Assembly: GCA_020466095.1 (NCBI GenBank)
Contig: CM035806.1
Coordinates: 38,867,698-38,931,697, forward strand
Source of the DNA: Chlorops oryzae
Lineage: Eukaryota; Arthropoda; Insecta; Diptera; Chloropidae
Length of the DNA: 64,000 bases
Reading direction: 5' to 3'
The notes under the pieces: generated by a model
The model's input: only the letters and a program-made list of their open reading frames with translations
What the model was told of the DNA's origin: nothing
The model's database searches: none
Shown: positions 21,781-34,047 of the stretch, piece after piece
How positions within the stretch are numbered: the first letter of the stretch is position 1
How the letters are laid out: every line of letters begins with the position of its first letter
Made by a program: the position numbers and the translations under genes

Positions 21781-24700
21781 ATGAATATCAATTTACCAAA
21801 CTTCAATGTTAAGAATCTGGTCAAAGAAGCGAGCAGCACATTATCGAGAGTTGTGCAGGTAATGATTCAGAACGCTAGTCGAATGAAATTCAGTAATGAT
21901 TTTTCCTTATTTCTATATATAATAATTTGGAACTCGAAATGAATAGATTTTTTTTGTTCGATTTTCCAGCTTACGGAGGAAAAATTAGGCACAATCGAAC
22001 GGACCGAATACGATACAGACTTCCATAATTTAGCTGAGCGTGCAGATATTACAAAAACATGGACAGAAAAAATCGTTCGAGATACGGAAGCTGTAAGCCA
22101 TTCGTTTCTATATTATTATTATTATTATTATTTTTTTTTTTTTATGAAATTGAATATTGTATCCTATGTGTATCATAGGTGCTAATTCCGAATCCGCAAA
22201 ATCGCGTGGAAGATTACATATTCGAGAAGATCGAAAAATCGAAGCCGAAACGCTTAAGCAACTTGGAGCACTTAGCTCTTGATATGATTGAAGCTGGAGG
22301 TGATTTCGGTCAGGACTTGCCATATGCTCAAGCTTTAATAAAAGTTGGACAAGCTGAACAGAAGCTTGGACAATCTGAACATGACTTTATAGCGACATCT
22401 GGCATTTGTTTCACACAACCCTTGCGAAAATTTCTAGACGGCGAGATGAAAACAATAACCAAGGAACGTGGTATATTGGAAAGGAAACGGTAGGCTTTTT
22501 GCTTCAATGCGGCAAGATGAGAGTATTGATTTTTTCAATCTTTTTTCCGTCCTTTTATTGTAGACTCGATTTGGATGCTTGTAAGAATCGCGTTAAGAAG
22601 GCTCGCAGCATGTTGGGACAAGAATCGGTAAGTCGATATTTAATAAGATATATATATATATACTTATATAGATTATTGATGGGGGCATTGGGAATAGAGA
22701 ACCTAGTTCTTTCTGTATTTTAAAAGAATTTCAATGTAATAATTAATCGATTCAGGTAAAAGGAATGCTCTCTATATATTTTTGATTGCATTTACTTATA
22801 ATGAAAAATTCATAATAATATTAGAAATCACATTTAACGCTGCTTTGTGGATATAATAGAAAGATGGCATATCACCTGAAGCTGCATTGGATCAGGTATA
22901 ATCGACGCAAGCACTCATTCCACAGACAGATAATTAACATATGACTTCAAACATTCAAAAAAATTCATCTGTTTAATTCCATTTTTCTTTTTTCCATTAC
23001 CATGCACCCACCTCCCAATAGGCTGAACGGGATTTGCGAGTTGCTCAATCGGAATTCGACCGTCAGTCGGAGGTCACAAGGCTACTATTGGAAGGCATAA
23101 GTACATCGCAGGCCTCACATCTTCGACACTTGCACGCTTTCGTCCAGACACAAGTCCGTTATTACAAGCAATGCGGCGATATCATGAACAATCTACAACG
23201 CGAGCTTGCCAAGTAAGTTTCAATGGGAAGAGCATAAGAAGGGCGCTTGTATTAGAATACAAAAAAAAAGAAAAAAAAAATTCAAAGCTTTTTTGATTTT
23301 TATTCAACATAAATTATTGCACCATAAATTAGCTAAAGTCGTTCAGTAGTTCAAATGTAGCTCGCACCATTTTCAGTTCCCGCAGTATGTATGTATGTAT
23401 GTATGTATGTATGTATGTTTGTATATAATTATTTTATATCTGTATGTATTAACGTAAAAGTAAACGTATTCGCATCATTGAGCTTTTGTATGAAATGAAA
23501 TTTGCATTGGTTTGCAGAATGCTACCGCCAATGCCACGTCTGCGCATCAATAGCGAAGATGTGGATATTGATGTTGATGATGGTGGGCCTCCCAGTACCG
23601 AAGAACATACCACATCAAACGATAATTTCGAGCACTCGAATTCACTTAATTTCGATTCGATAGACTTAGATGCGCTTGATAATAGTTTAGACGAAAGCTC
23701 CGACGATCTAACCCTCGAGCATAATGATAGCCTCTGTAGAAATCCATTTATAGCCGCACAAATTTTGGAAGAATATACTAATATTGAATTCGATACAAGC
23801 GCCATCACGACTGTCTGAATACACACGAACATGTCATTTGTTATTCTTAAAGGCTTCTTTGATTTAGTCATCTAGTCATGGGTATCATGAATTTAGGGTG
23901 GTAGTTACCAAAAAGTTTAAGCCAAGGCTAAATCTTAATCTTTCGAAGTAAAAGTGGTAGTTACCAAGTCAAATTAAACCGGGCTTGGAGAATTCGATAT
24001 TCGCAAATGTGCGGCCACATTTTTAAATTTAAGTCCAAAAACATAAGGGTTTTGCTATTTTCGAAAACTCTTTCAAACTAGCAGGCCGATGGAAAAACGA
24101 TAAAATTTGAACAAAAGTATTTTTCTCTTTTGAAGTTTTTTAAACATATGATTTTTGTTCAGCTTTCTCTGCTCTCTTCGAATTTTCGAACATTTACATT
24201 CTTAAAATTTATGACTGCTTCGATGGGAATAATAAACCAGGTTTGATTGATTTGGTAACTACGAAAATTTAAGCGAAAGCTAAGAATTTACTTAAACTGC
24301 CACCCTTAAAGTGCTTCTATGGAGAATTTTGAAATTGACGATTTAATTTTTTGTGTCATTTAGGGTCGTTGTCTTCGATTCGGTTTAAGCGCTTCGAAAG
24401 TTTAAATTCTCTAATATATTCCTATAGTCTTCATGCCAGCTTAAGTCATAAAATACTTTGGCTATATTTGAAATTTTTAAAAAGTTTCATATAAAATTAA
24501 TAAACCTGGTTTAAACTCTCCTGAAGACAATAATTTGAAAGTTTAAACCTTCAAATAGTTTAAACTAGGTTGGAGACTATGAGCCTTAGTCATTTGAAGA
24601 TGAGTTTTATCAAGAATTGAATGAAGTTTTGTAGAAAAAAATTCATTTCATGAATGTCTCTAGAATGTATTGTTTTTAAATACATTTTACTCGGAGACAA

Positions 24701-26533
24701 ACTGAGATGGTTTTGAAAATAATAAATTGCCTTTATGATTTCTCATTGATACTTAATGAATATTGTTGAAAATAGAGAGAAAATAATAATAATAATAATG
24801 ACCGATTAAAATCGAAAGCTTCGGATATAAGCATGAAGTTTTGCGTAACCTTGTGGCTTTCACTTGGGATAATTTTTCCAAAGCAATCTTTTTCGCTAGT
24901 CGCACTCAGCGAATGTCTATGTACAATAATTTATTATCGATTTGAAAAAAGTTTATCAAAGATTTTTCCTAAAAATTCAATGGTTTGAGGTTAATTTAGC
25001 AAAAGGCAGTCATAATGTAAATAAAATAAACACGTTCAATGAAGAAATTTCATTTTTGTTGCTTTTAACCAGGGACGTGAACCGGGTGGAAAATTTGCCC
25101 GATTCGAACCGTGTTTGAACTTTTGGATTGGTTCGTCAAACCGGTTTTTCTACTTCTTTGAACCGGGGTTTCGGTTCGGGAATTTCTCAAATTGAATAAA
25201 TTTGTTAACACGTGTTCCGACTTCTAATGCAACCTTTTACCATTTAGGGTTAAAATTTGCATATTAAAAAGTTAGTGGTGGTTACCTTACTCATATTAGA
25301 AAAGCTATCGATACTAATTTCATAAGAAAATCGACTTCGATTTTTATATTTTTGGCCTATGCGAGCGACCACTGTGCATGGTTGGATGCAAAAATGAAAC
25401 CCTGAACCTTTACAAAAAGGAGTTCGGTTTTCGGTTCGGTACAAAAATTTGTAAAAAAAAACTTCGGTTCGGTTATTGATTTGGTTCATCAGCAGACAAA
25501 AGCGGGTTTTCTGGTTCAAAACCGGTTCGGTTCAAACCATGTTCGGTTCAAACCAGGTTCGGTTCAAATCCGGTTCACGTCCCTGCTTTAAACGCACAAT
25601 TTAAAACGGAGAAAACAAGAGTTTACCATTTTAAACTCATTTCAAAAATTTACCACAAAGCACTCTTTAAATTATGCAAAATAAGTCAAATCAAAACCGT
25701 TGATAAATAATAACGGATTAACGAATTTTTAAAGTAAGATCCATAGTCTGGAAATCTCGTATACAAATTAAGTAGTTTTATTCAAATATTTCAATTTAGA
25801 GTCTGCTAAGAAAAGAGCTTATTAGTTCTAGTTTCCGCTTATAGTAGGGAGTAGTTAAAAAAAAAACAAAATGACAGCATACTTAAAAAAGCCTCTAGTC
25901 AAAATCGAGATCTGTAGAGCAAAGAAAGTCCCTCGAACATTTTGAAGAACTTCCAAATCAATTTGAAGAGGAACCCACCGAATCCGATTGAAATCCGCCC
26001 ATAAATCCCTTTCTCACATGTCATTTGCTTTACGTTTTGTAAATAATAATCATCTCCATTAATAATCGCGCGTATGAATATACACTTAGATTGGGAGGCC
26101 CAACGCCATATGTACCCGTTGATTTCGATGATGATCAGCTAGCAGCTGCTAGTGGTAATGCTGGAAATAACGCACACCCGAAAAGACGCAATCAAGTCGA
26201 AGCAAGCTCAGATCAAATGCGCCGTGCTCGTGTACTTTGCTCTTATGATGCTAAGGATCACACCGAGCTCAATCTAAACGCTAATGAGGTGAGTCGCGAC
26301 AGTCCACCATCATAATTACATTTAATCAAATTGAATTGAATTTTTTATTAAAAAAAAAAACAAAACACAAAAAATCCCCTTTTAAGGTTATTTTTGTAAC
26401 CGAATGTTCACCATACAACGATGACTATATGTATGGCAAGCAAGGACTTCTAAAGGGACTTGTACCACGCGCTTTCCTCGAGATGCTCGATGATGAGGAA
26501 AACACAACTGTCAACGATGAGTATGCTTATTAA
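21781..26533 (+). CDS. EndoB: Endophilin B, SH3-containing isoform
   Basis: Exons are 21781-21858, 21970-22092, 22179-22489, 22564-22627, 22860-22895, 23022-23212, 26090-26288 and 26387-26533. They total 1,149 bases (382 residues plus stop) with consistent phases. The protein begins MNINLPNFNVKNL, the amphipathic N-BAR start, followed by the BAR domain (about residues 20-255) with RVEDYIFEKIEKSKPKR and AGGDFGQDLPY. Residues about 313-375 form the SH3 domain (RARVLCSYDAKDHTELNLNANE, then GLVPRAFLEML). Endophilin B bends membranes at the Golgi, endosomes and autophagosomes. The pattern matches Drosophila EndoB. The fifth coding exon is only 36 bases (KDGISPEAALDQ). A long intron (23213-26089) holds an alternative last exon. 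Candidate poly(A) signals lie near 26934-26950. Confidence 0.95.
23518..23818 (+). CDS. EndoB: Alternative last exon of EndoB, SH3-less acidic tail
   Basis: A consensus acceptor (TTTGCAG) at 23511-23517 is followed by an open frame that joins the phase-2 donor at 23213 exactly, completing the same Lys codon as the SH3 exon does. It adds 99 residues after that Lys and ends in TGA, giving a 367-residue protein. The tail starts MLPPMPRLRINSEDVDIDVD, is rich in Asp, Glu and Ser (DLDALDNSLDESSDD), and contains CRNPFIAAQ, an NPF motif of the kind bound by EH domains. No SH3 remains. No AATAAA precedes the downstream Harbinger-like MITE; the first one I see (24231) lies within it. That the exon is used is inferred; it could be a fortuitous frame. 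Confidence 0.65.
23895..24305. mobile_element. PIF/Harbinger-like MITE in EndoB intron
   Basis: The ends GGGTGGTAGTT and AACTGCCACCC pair with one mismatch, and TTA flanks both sides (23892-23894, 24306-24308), the usual Harbinger target. Sits 75 bases after the stop of the alternative EndoB exon. Confidence 0.7.
25070..25585. mobile_element. hAT-like element with GGTTCG repeats, copy 1
   Basis: Starts CAGGGACGTGAACCGG and ends CCGGTTCACGTCCCTG, perfect inverted ends. The flanking 8-mers CTTTTAAC and CTTTAAAC differ at one base. Subterminal DNA is an array of GGTTCG/AAACC-like motifs. A related copy, inverted, is at 48122-48589. Located in the EndoB intron. Confidence 0.8.
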
Positions 26534-27850
26534 AAGAAAATTATAGCTGTGTAAGAACGATATAAAGGCATAAAGAACAAAGCTAAAGCGCTAAATGTTT
26601 ATTGAATGACCTAAAGATCAGTACAATAATTTTATATAATCTAGTAAAATTGCCCAGAGTAAAAAGTTAACCAAAATGCTTATGATGTTGATTTAAATGA
26701 TCGATTTAACGAAATAGGATTTTTGAGAATTCTATTTAACGGTTTTTAGTTGAATTTTTCAACATACAAAATTAATCGGTGTGTGTAATTGTAGTGTAGA
26801 AGCATAGACATCGGATTGAATTTTTTAACATACGCCCAAGACCCAATGATTCACATGTGCAATATGCAATCATATAAAGAGACGAGTGATGGTTATTCGA
26901 TAGGAATTGTAACGCAGTTGAATGTTCAAACAAAATAAAATAAAATAAAAACCATAATATATAAAAGTCCAAAAACAGCATCAAAGCATCATTAGACATA
27001 TATATATATATATATACTAATAATTTATCTTAAAGAGTTAAAACTCAGTGTACCCGAATTAGTCAATCATTTACGAAGCTCGTGTGTTGTAATTTAAATT
27101 TTATTGTCATTCATTATTCAAAGATAACAGGGATGGAAAGCGATGTGAGGAGCCGCAATTTCAACTACGAACGGCAATGATAACTCTTCAGTTGGACATT
27201 CAAAAGGCTACATTAGCCAATTATATTAGTACCTTGTACACAAGTCCAGACTGCAGGAGCATTTCCTGTTTTAAATTTTAAATATTAATTTCCTATGAAT
27301 CTAGAATTAGAAGTCTTTAATTAATTGAAAGCAAAAATATATAAAAAAAAAACCCAATGAAATGAAAAAATGAAATCCGATAGTTTTGCTATTTCGATGA
27401 AAGTTCCTTTTTGTTTGGCGCAAGAGAAATTCCTATTCCATCGAACCACAATTCATAGAGTATCATAAAAAAAAGTTCTTGACTTCTCCATCCCTGAGAA
27501 AAATGCATTCGCTTGTAGCATTAAGTAGTGCTGTCTTCCTTATAACTTAATTTATGTACTTCTTAAAAGATAATTTATAATATTTAAGAATTGTGAGAAG
27601 CCATTTATATACCAACATACAATAACGTGTTAAACATATGCAACCAAGTTGACTTATGATTTGTACCAAAGCGGTACTTTTTTGCTTACAGGCCTGGATT
27701 TCCATTTGCAAACTAATAGAGCTTATTAAGCTGATAAAGATTTGGGAAGAAAAGAAAAAACAACAATAACAACATACCATATATAAGAATTTAAAAGTAA
27801 TTTTGGTTGCATATGTTTTACATGGTACACTAGTGCTTATATTTGTATAT

Positions 27851-28250
27851 TTTTGTGTTCCGTATTTATTAAAATACTACTTATTTTGAATTTAAAGCAA
27901 ATTAATCCCAGCCGGAAATTGCACTGCTTCTGTACTATCTCCGAAGTGGTTAAAATGCATCTTGCGACTACTCGCATTACTAACCCCTTACTTCTAATGA
28001 AGTTTGTTAGGAGATGGCCGCTGTTTTCATTACTTCAAAATTCATGTGCTATTCATTAGAAAAGGAAGTGAATAATGACCCTAGTCCGCATGAAAATTTC
28101 ATTTGAAGAAGGGTCTGTTGTAGCGCGCTCTTGCTTCCATGATATTTTCACTAGAAAATCATCCGAAAAAGCACCAAATGGTCTCTTTAGAAATTAATGC
28201 TTCACTACATCTTCATTAATAGTTTTGTCATGCATGCGATGAAATCCGGC
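27851..28250 (+). repeat. Dispersed repeat, short copy downstream of EndoB
   Basis: Inverted relative to the copy at 20699-21587, which puts EndoB between the two arms. It lacks the roughly 470-bp middle of the upstream copy. The shared reading frame (CSVFIKILLILNLKQ) is a by-product of the repeat, with no recognised domain. Confidence 0.7.
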
Positions 28251-30164
28251 TGGGATATTCAAGTAAACAACCTCGAAGAATAGTTCAAATCTGCTAACAG
28301 TAATTTCTTCAAAGTCGTCACTTTAACATTACAGTACGCTATGCGTACATTTGAGAAGGCGCGAAAATAATTTATCTAATTCTATGAGTTCTTCATGCTG
28401 TGATCAAAATCTCTTTCTAGGCTTTTATATCACTTTCTTCGTTTCAATATTGTTAATTTCTTAATAAAAAAAAAATAATAATAAAATATTAAAATACACC
28501 TCAGGAAAGTGAGGAAAATGTGAACTAACATACATATGAGAAAAGTCAAGTTATGTTCTCATGCTCGAAAGAAGTCAATAAAAAGTTGGCATTGAATTTC
28601 CCTAAAAACTCTTAAGAACTTTTTGAAAACGAAATATTTGCAGTATTATAGTTTTAAAAGCATTCCATAATTTCTTGTTTTCCTCTCAGCTATTCATGCA
28701 TGATCTTGAAATCGCATCCGAATAAAAAATTCGAAATTTAAATTTAAAAAATTTTTTCGTTATCATTTTAATGCCACTTGTATGTGTGGTTAGCGTATAG
28801 CCTTTTACATAGTTCCTTGTTTGAGTTTTAAATAATTGTAACATATCACAGCTATCCTCATGCTAGGACCTTTTAGTGCAATTCACAATGTCAATTAGGC
28901 AAATGAGATATTCCTCAAAAGTTCCAAAACTTATCATTTACGATTTTGCATTCAAATAAATAAAAATTGAAATACATTTAACGTAATTGTATATCATACT
29001 GAAAACGGGTACAATAAATATTGCAATGATTTTAAAATAAAAGCAATCGAAACAACGAAATAGGTTTTCACAAAAAACAAAAAACAAAAAATTAACATTT
29101 AAAAAAATCTAAGAACTTAAACCAAAATTTATTTCAATAAATACTGACTGCGCACCTTTGAATCTAAATTACAATTAATAATCATGTTAAAATTCAAAAA
29201 ATAATAAATTTCAAAAAATTGAATCTCATGGGTCAATTTTCTTCGTTACTTTAATTTTCTTCCGAACATTCCATTTTATAATGTTATCTATCGAAGCTTT
29301 TAAACATATTAACATGGCAACACTGTTAGCCTGCCTAGAAACGTAAAAGAAAATAAACAAAACAAAAGACAAAAAATCAAAATAAAATAAAAAAACTAGC
29401 TTTAAAAAAATTTAATTGCAAAAACATTCTTCTTTAAAATGTAATATTTAATTTTTAAAACACTTTATTGATTTTTGCAATACTTAAAAAAGAAACGGTG
29501 CCTCTCGTCCCGGTGGCAATAAAAGATTTACATTTTAAAATAATACTCGAACGTTAAAATATTCTTCTCTTTGAAATTCTATATTTATTATATTAAATCT
29601 TAATTACGTATATCGTTATGTGTGTCTTTAAAAATTCAAAGGCCATTAATTGTTTTATTTTTTAATATTTAGTATTAGATTTCAATTTTCAAATAAAACC
29701 CCAAAACGCTTCAATTGTTAATTTTGCTTTTTAGAACAAAAATTTTTAATGCAAAAATACTCAACACAAATATTTAAATTTATGAAAATATTATATAATT
29801 GTTAAAATATTAAAAAAAAAAAAACCCAATAAAAAATATACGTTTACTAGCAAATGGTATAGCCTATAAGCATTGTGTTTTGGCCCCCGAAGCCGATTTC
29901 GACTAAAGTTGTTTTGCTGTCTAGGTCAAAGCATTACATTTAATTTGCGCTGATTTTTGGCTGTCTATCTTCTATAGTCCTTGAATAATATCCTTGAAAA
30001 AAGTGTCCCTTTTAGAGCAATTATCTCAGACATGAATAAAGATAGAATGATGTTTGAAAAGCCCAAGTATAGAAAATTTCTCAAAAATAAAAATGGCAAA
30101 TGAAAAACTGCAAGAAATGTGAATTTATTAAAAATGTGAAAAAATATTCGTCTCAATAAAAATA

Positions 30165-30210
30165 GAGACCCTGAGGAAGACTACAAAGCTAGTCGAAACG
30201 CGTAGGAGGA
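30165..30210 (+). other. Hammerhead-ribozyme-like core motif
   Basis: CTGAGGA (30171-30177) fits the CUGANGA box. A 5-bp helix follows (GACTA 30179-30183 with TAGTC 30190-30194, six-base loop), then GAAA (30195-30198) and CGCGTA. The order matches a minimal hammerhead as found in Penelope-like elements, but one extra A (30178) precedes helix II and helix I is weak. Activity is unproven. No reverse transcriptase was seen nearby. Confidence 0.35.
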
Positions 30211-30955
30211 AAAAGGAATTCGAGTATTTGAATTGCCTCAAATTTGCCGACCAAAAAAGCCCGCACCTATAACACTGAAAACTATATCATTAACTTTTGG
30301 GCGATTTTGCCAAAAGCAATACATGCTCCTGTGGAAGGATATTTTTTATGGCAGTTTTTTTGTTGTTCCAGAAGTCATCCTATATTACCAAAATGTATGA
30401 AAATCCATTTTTATGTCAAGATTAACTGTGTTTACAGTCAGCCACCTGCAAACATCCTTAAAAATCACAAAAATAAAAAAATGTTGCATACTTCTCGGAT
30501 ATAATTGTGATTGATATGCATCGATATTACTTCTCCGCATAGTCATATCAGGTGCATTTAAGTAACAAACAAACAAAATTGAAAAATTGTCTAGTCCAAC
30601 AGAAAAATCTAACCACAGTCCAAATTGTCCCCAATTCCACTGAAAAATCTTACCAAAATGAAAATTCCAAAACGACTAATCATGGAATATGAAAACAACT
30701 GGACAGGAATTCGACCCTGGGTAGTTTTTAATAAATAACAACTAACCAATGTCCACAACCATAACAGGCAAAGAGATCAATTATTACCTATAAATTGATA
30801 TCTTACATTCATAGCCTTAATCGCAGAAATCAACTCAAAAAGATAAAATGTTTTCAAAAGCGTACATGTTTTTTAAAAGCGGAAAACCATTTTACAGTGT
30901 CCTTATATGTCCATTGAAGAATTTGATTTTACTTAAATAAGAAAAATAGCTTGGT

Positions 30956-31107
30956 CAGTCTGGCGGATTATCCATATAGGCAGCTGCCTAGGGCGGCAAA
31001 TTCTGGCCGTTTACACTAGATAAAATACAAATGCGAAAAATAGGCTGCTGTCTGAGACGGAAAAATCGCAACTGCCTAGGGCGGCAAATTGTCTTAATCC
31101 GCCACTG
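30956..31107. mobile_element. hAT-like MITE (GGCGGATTA ends)
   Basis: The left end CAGTCTGGCGGATTA pairs with the right end TAATCCGCCACTG. CTGCCTAGGGCGGCAAATT is repeated inside at 30984 and 31072. The target duplication is not clear. This resembles the widespread CAGTGGCGGATTA hAT class. Confidence 0.6.
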
Positions 31108-31310
31108 TCCAAAGAGCAATATCGCAAAAGCAAAAGGAGAAGATTCCAAAGAATAGAGTACATTAGAAAGATTCACAAGGACTGCCTTTGATCTAGTTCT
31201 TTTTGTCGATTTCGTTGTTGGCAATGATGGAAGTCATTGTGAGAGTTGGATTCACTCGTTGCTAGTTGAATGAGTTCAAGGAATTCAAATGTTTTTTTTA
31301 TAGACAAGAA

Positions 31311-31515
31311 TAGGGATCCCAAAATCCCGGGATTAGTCCCGGTGGTTTTCTTGGCTATTCAACTAAAGTTTGATTAACACATCCATATATTCCATATATT
31401 TTAACTTCGACTAAACGATTTAACAGATTTAAACGATTTTGTCCGATTTTTTCTACGAATTTAACGATTTATTACTATTTTTTTAAATCCCGGGATCCCG
31501 GGATTGGGATGCCTA
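31311..31515. mobile_element. hAT-like MITE (TAGGGATCCC ends) with exact 8-bp duplication
   Basis: GACAAGAA occurs immediately on both sides (31303-31310, 31516-31523). The ends TAGGGATCCC and GGGATGCCTA lead into AATCCCGGGATT arms. Related to the larger element at 60300-60866. Confidence 0.8.
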
Positions 31516-31597
31516 GACAAGAATGTGATATGTATGTTTTCGAGTCTGTTGCGTTGAAACCTTTTCAACAAAAAAAAAAAAAAAAAAAAAAAAAATT

Positions 31598-31753
31598 GGG
31601 GTATTCCCAAAGGCGTCAGAAAATAGGAAGTCGGAAAAATTTTAACTGCTTTAAAAGTTGTGCGAGATACAAAGTTTAAAAAATTTTTAAGAAGTCGCAA
31701 TTTTCCGATTTTCCGACTTGCCAACGTTTTTAACGCGCCTTTGTGAATACCCC
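31598..31753. mobile_element. Short MITE (GGGGTATTC family), uninterrupted copy
   Basis: The left end GGGGTATTCCCAAAGGCG pairs with the right end CGCCTTTGTGAATACCCC. Inner arms AAGTCGGAAAA and TTTTCCGACTT continue the fold. A second copy at 36644-37506 is split by another transposon. Confidence 0.7.
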
Positions 31754-31936
31754 TAATAAAAGAATCTGAAGTTTTTTTTTTTTTTTTCCATTGTTCATGG
31801 AAATCATTTAATGAGCATTTTCCGGACGAAATTAAAAAGTAAAATTAATGTATTTACAGTCCAATTTTCTTTTTATTTCCAATAAAATAACAACTGCCGA
31901 ATTATTTTGACTAAAATAAAATAATTCGCCTTGAAT

Positions 31937-33090
31937 CTAGTTCAAACCCTGAATGAATTTCGATAGGAAGTCGGTTGGCTTTGGTTCTTCCGATTCCTTC
32001 CAATAACGCATGATGTGGCCTTTTTGTTTCCAAATTTCAACGGTCTCTTTTAGCTCCATTTGACCCTGTTTGCAATCGAATGGAAAAATTAATTGAGGAC
32101 ATCGATATATATTCATATTAAAAGACAACGAATTGACAAACCTTAATGATGAGTATGTCTATTACTCGGATATCGGTCACGTCGCGATTTTTCACAAATT
32201 GTTCTCGCAATTTCGCACGGCATTCCTCTACAGATTTTGGAATATCGTAGTCCATAACTGGAAGTTATTCATTAACATGTTAGCAAGGTGTGTGTACCAT
32301 TTTTTTATTAATGTAAAAAGTATTTGAAATAATGACAGAGAACAATTAAGTCCGGTCGATTTTGACATTGCTTGCATCAGATTCTACACTTAATGTCCTT
32401 TGGCGTGTCTGTCGTTTCAAGTTTCTTGTTTTTGTTTCAAAAGTCGTTAAAATATTTTTCTCGGTAAGAGCGGTGTGGCTATCGACGGACCAAGCGCATT
32501 TATCTCAATCATATTGTATAAGGTTACGATCAAAGCCTATATTTCAAATCGAAGCTTATGTACCATTCCGAACAGAATGTACGATAAATTGCATGGGAGC
32601 CATAGTAAGTAAGTCTTATAGGCGTGATGGTATTTCAATTCGTTCCAGCCTTTCAGAGGAGATACGTCCACAGACGGATAGACGAACGAACGGACAGACT
32701 CGTCCAAAATTGATTCGAGTTTTTCATTCCATGCAGTCCATACAACGTAATGGCCCCTAATGACCATCCATACAATTCTATACATAGCTGTGGAGCATGG
32801 TCGTTCGTAAAAAAACGAATATACTCTGTTGAAGTATGTATACTTCATCCACGCTTTGGTCTCGCCAAATTTGGAACAGTTCGTTTGGTCTCAGCGGAGT
32901 TCCGCTAGATTTTTGAGCGAGCAATGACATAACAGTACATGAACAAGTACTCACCAACATACGGCATTTGCCTGTACCAAGCTTTGTAGAGGTTCAGGGC
33001 GCGTCTCCTCGCCTCATCGCGGTCCACGGAGAGAATTGGACGAACTTGCTGGACTGCTCGTTTTACAGCTTCACGACTTGCAGCGGCCAT
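31937..33090 (-). CDS. ND-B14: NADH dehydrogenase B14 subunit (NDUFA6), complex I
   Basis: Three exons on the minus strand: 33090-32955, 32257-32142 and 32065-31937, totalling 381 bases (126 residues plus stop) with matching phases. Exon 1 carries RQVRPILS-like and [16 protein letters not shown] sequence, the LYR-type motif. Exon 2 reads [17 protein letters not shown]. Exon 3 reads [21 protein letters not shown] and ends FIQGLN. Length and sequence match the insect B14 subunit, an accessory LYR protein of mitochondrial complex I that recruits acyl carrier protein. The start is the ATG at 33088-33090. Donors are GTGAGT and GTTTGT. A minus-strand AATAAA lies near 31872-31877. Confidence 0.95.
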
Positions 33091-34039
33091 TATTCCTTTT
33101 TTCGAATTTTGCAAATCGAACTATTTTTTTATGTTTTGGCAGCTGATTTGATCTTCTTCTTCTCCGATATTAAACGTCAAAATAACAGCTAAGTATGTCG
33201 CCCATAGAATACGTCGTACGTTTTACGACACGTACGAGCTGACGGATACTAAGTAAAGCAGATGTGAGTACACAACGCAATGAACGAAAAAAAAAAGAAA
33301 ACGCACGTGACTCACTGTAACAAATGAATTGTGGCGACTGATGGAATGCTTTGAAATCACTTATGCTATTTACGTTATTGGCGGACAGAGAAACTTTAAA
33401 TTTCGATCGGGAACTAATGTTCGCCGAGCAACAATGTAACCGCTTCGGCGCAGTTTTGCGCCGTCTTCGACGTTGGTTGCACGACTTGAACAAATCGTTG
33501 GCGACACTTAAGCCTGATTTCCAATTAAGTGTCAGATGCACAAAGTTTGACGCTGCGTCAGTCGCGTGAAAAAACCAATTTCCAACAGTGCGTGTGCACT
33601 GCAACATATGGGCTGCCTTGAGATTTTTCTTAGCGAATCACAATTGTGAACAGTAATCGACTCAGTATATATTTTATTTAAGGTTGTGTTTCTGACGTTT
33701 GGAAAAAGATAAACCAAAGTTTGAATTTTAACGATAAAATAATGGCAGGAATCACTCAAATATGCACTTATAAATAAAAACAAAGAGACATGAGAACAAA
33801 CTGTTCATATTTCAAGGAAAAGTAATCCCACAAGTACGAAGCACTCGAAACTAGGTACTCAATAGTTTCGACAGCACTATTTCAATAACAGCTGCCATAT
33901 TTTCATGCGCGTCAAATATTCAACTTGTCGGAAATTTGACGCTGCGTCCGCATGCACGCAATTGATTTGTACAGCTTCCATATGCTTCCATGTGTTGAAT
34001 ATTTACGTCAATTGATGGAACGCAGCTCACGCGTGATTG
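33091..34039. other. ND-B14 upstream region and left part of an old inverted-repeat element
   Basis: The ND-B14 promoter should lie in 33091-33250. AGCCTGATTTCCAATTA at 33511-33527 is mirrored across the hAT insertion by GATTGGAAATCAT plus GCTTATAG, suggesting a damaged foldback element. TTTGACGCTGCGTC occurs twice in the same orientation (33546 and 33936). The open frame 33170-33607 has no recognisable domain. Confidence 0.4.
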
Positions 34040-34047
34040 GAAATCAT

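Larger units (their letters stand above)
26534..31936. other. Gene-poor AT-rich intergenic region
   Basis: Contains the EndoB 3' UTR (to about 26.95 kb), a short AT repeat near 27000, the inverted dispersed repeat at 27851-28250, a hammerhead-like motif near 30.17 kb, and TIR elements at 30956-31107, 31311-31515 and 31598-31753. The stretch 28.3-29.9 kb is AT-rich with nothing I can identify. Confidence 0.5.

Noticed and set aside
27853..28059. Small conserved protein also encoded near 21364-21585
   Set aside because: Both are within copies of one dispersed repeat, so similarity reflects the repeat and not selection on a protein.
30244..30504. 86-codon frame near the hammerhead-like motif as a retroelement gene
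   Set aside because: No reverse transcriptase or endonuclease motif in it.
33170..33607. 145-codon minus-strand gene upstream of ND-B14
   Set aside because: No domain, a composition of repeats, and part lies in inverted-repeat DNA.
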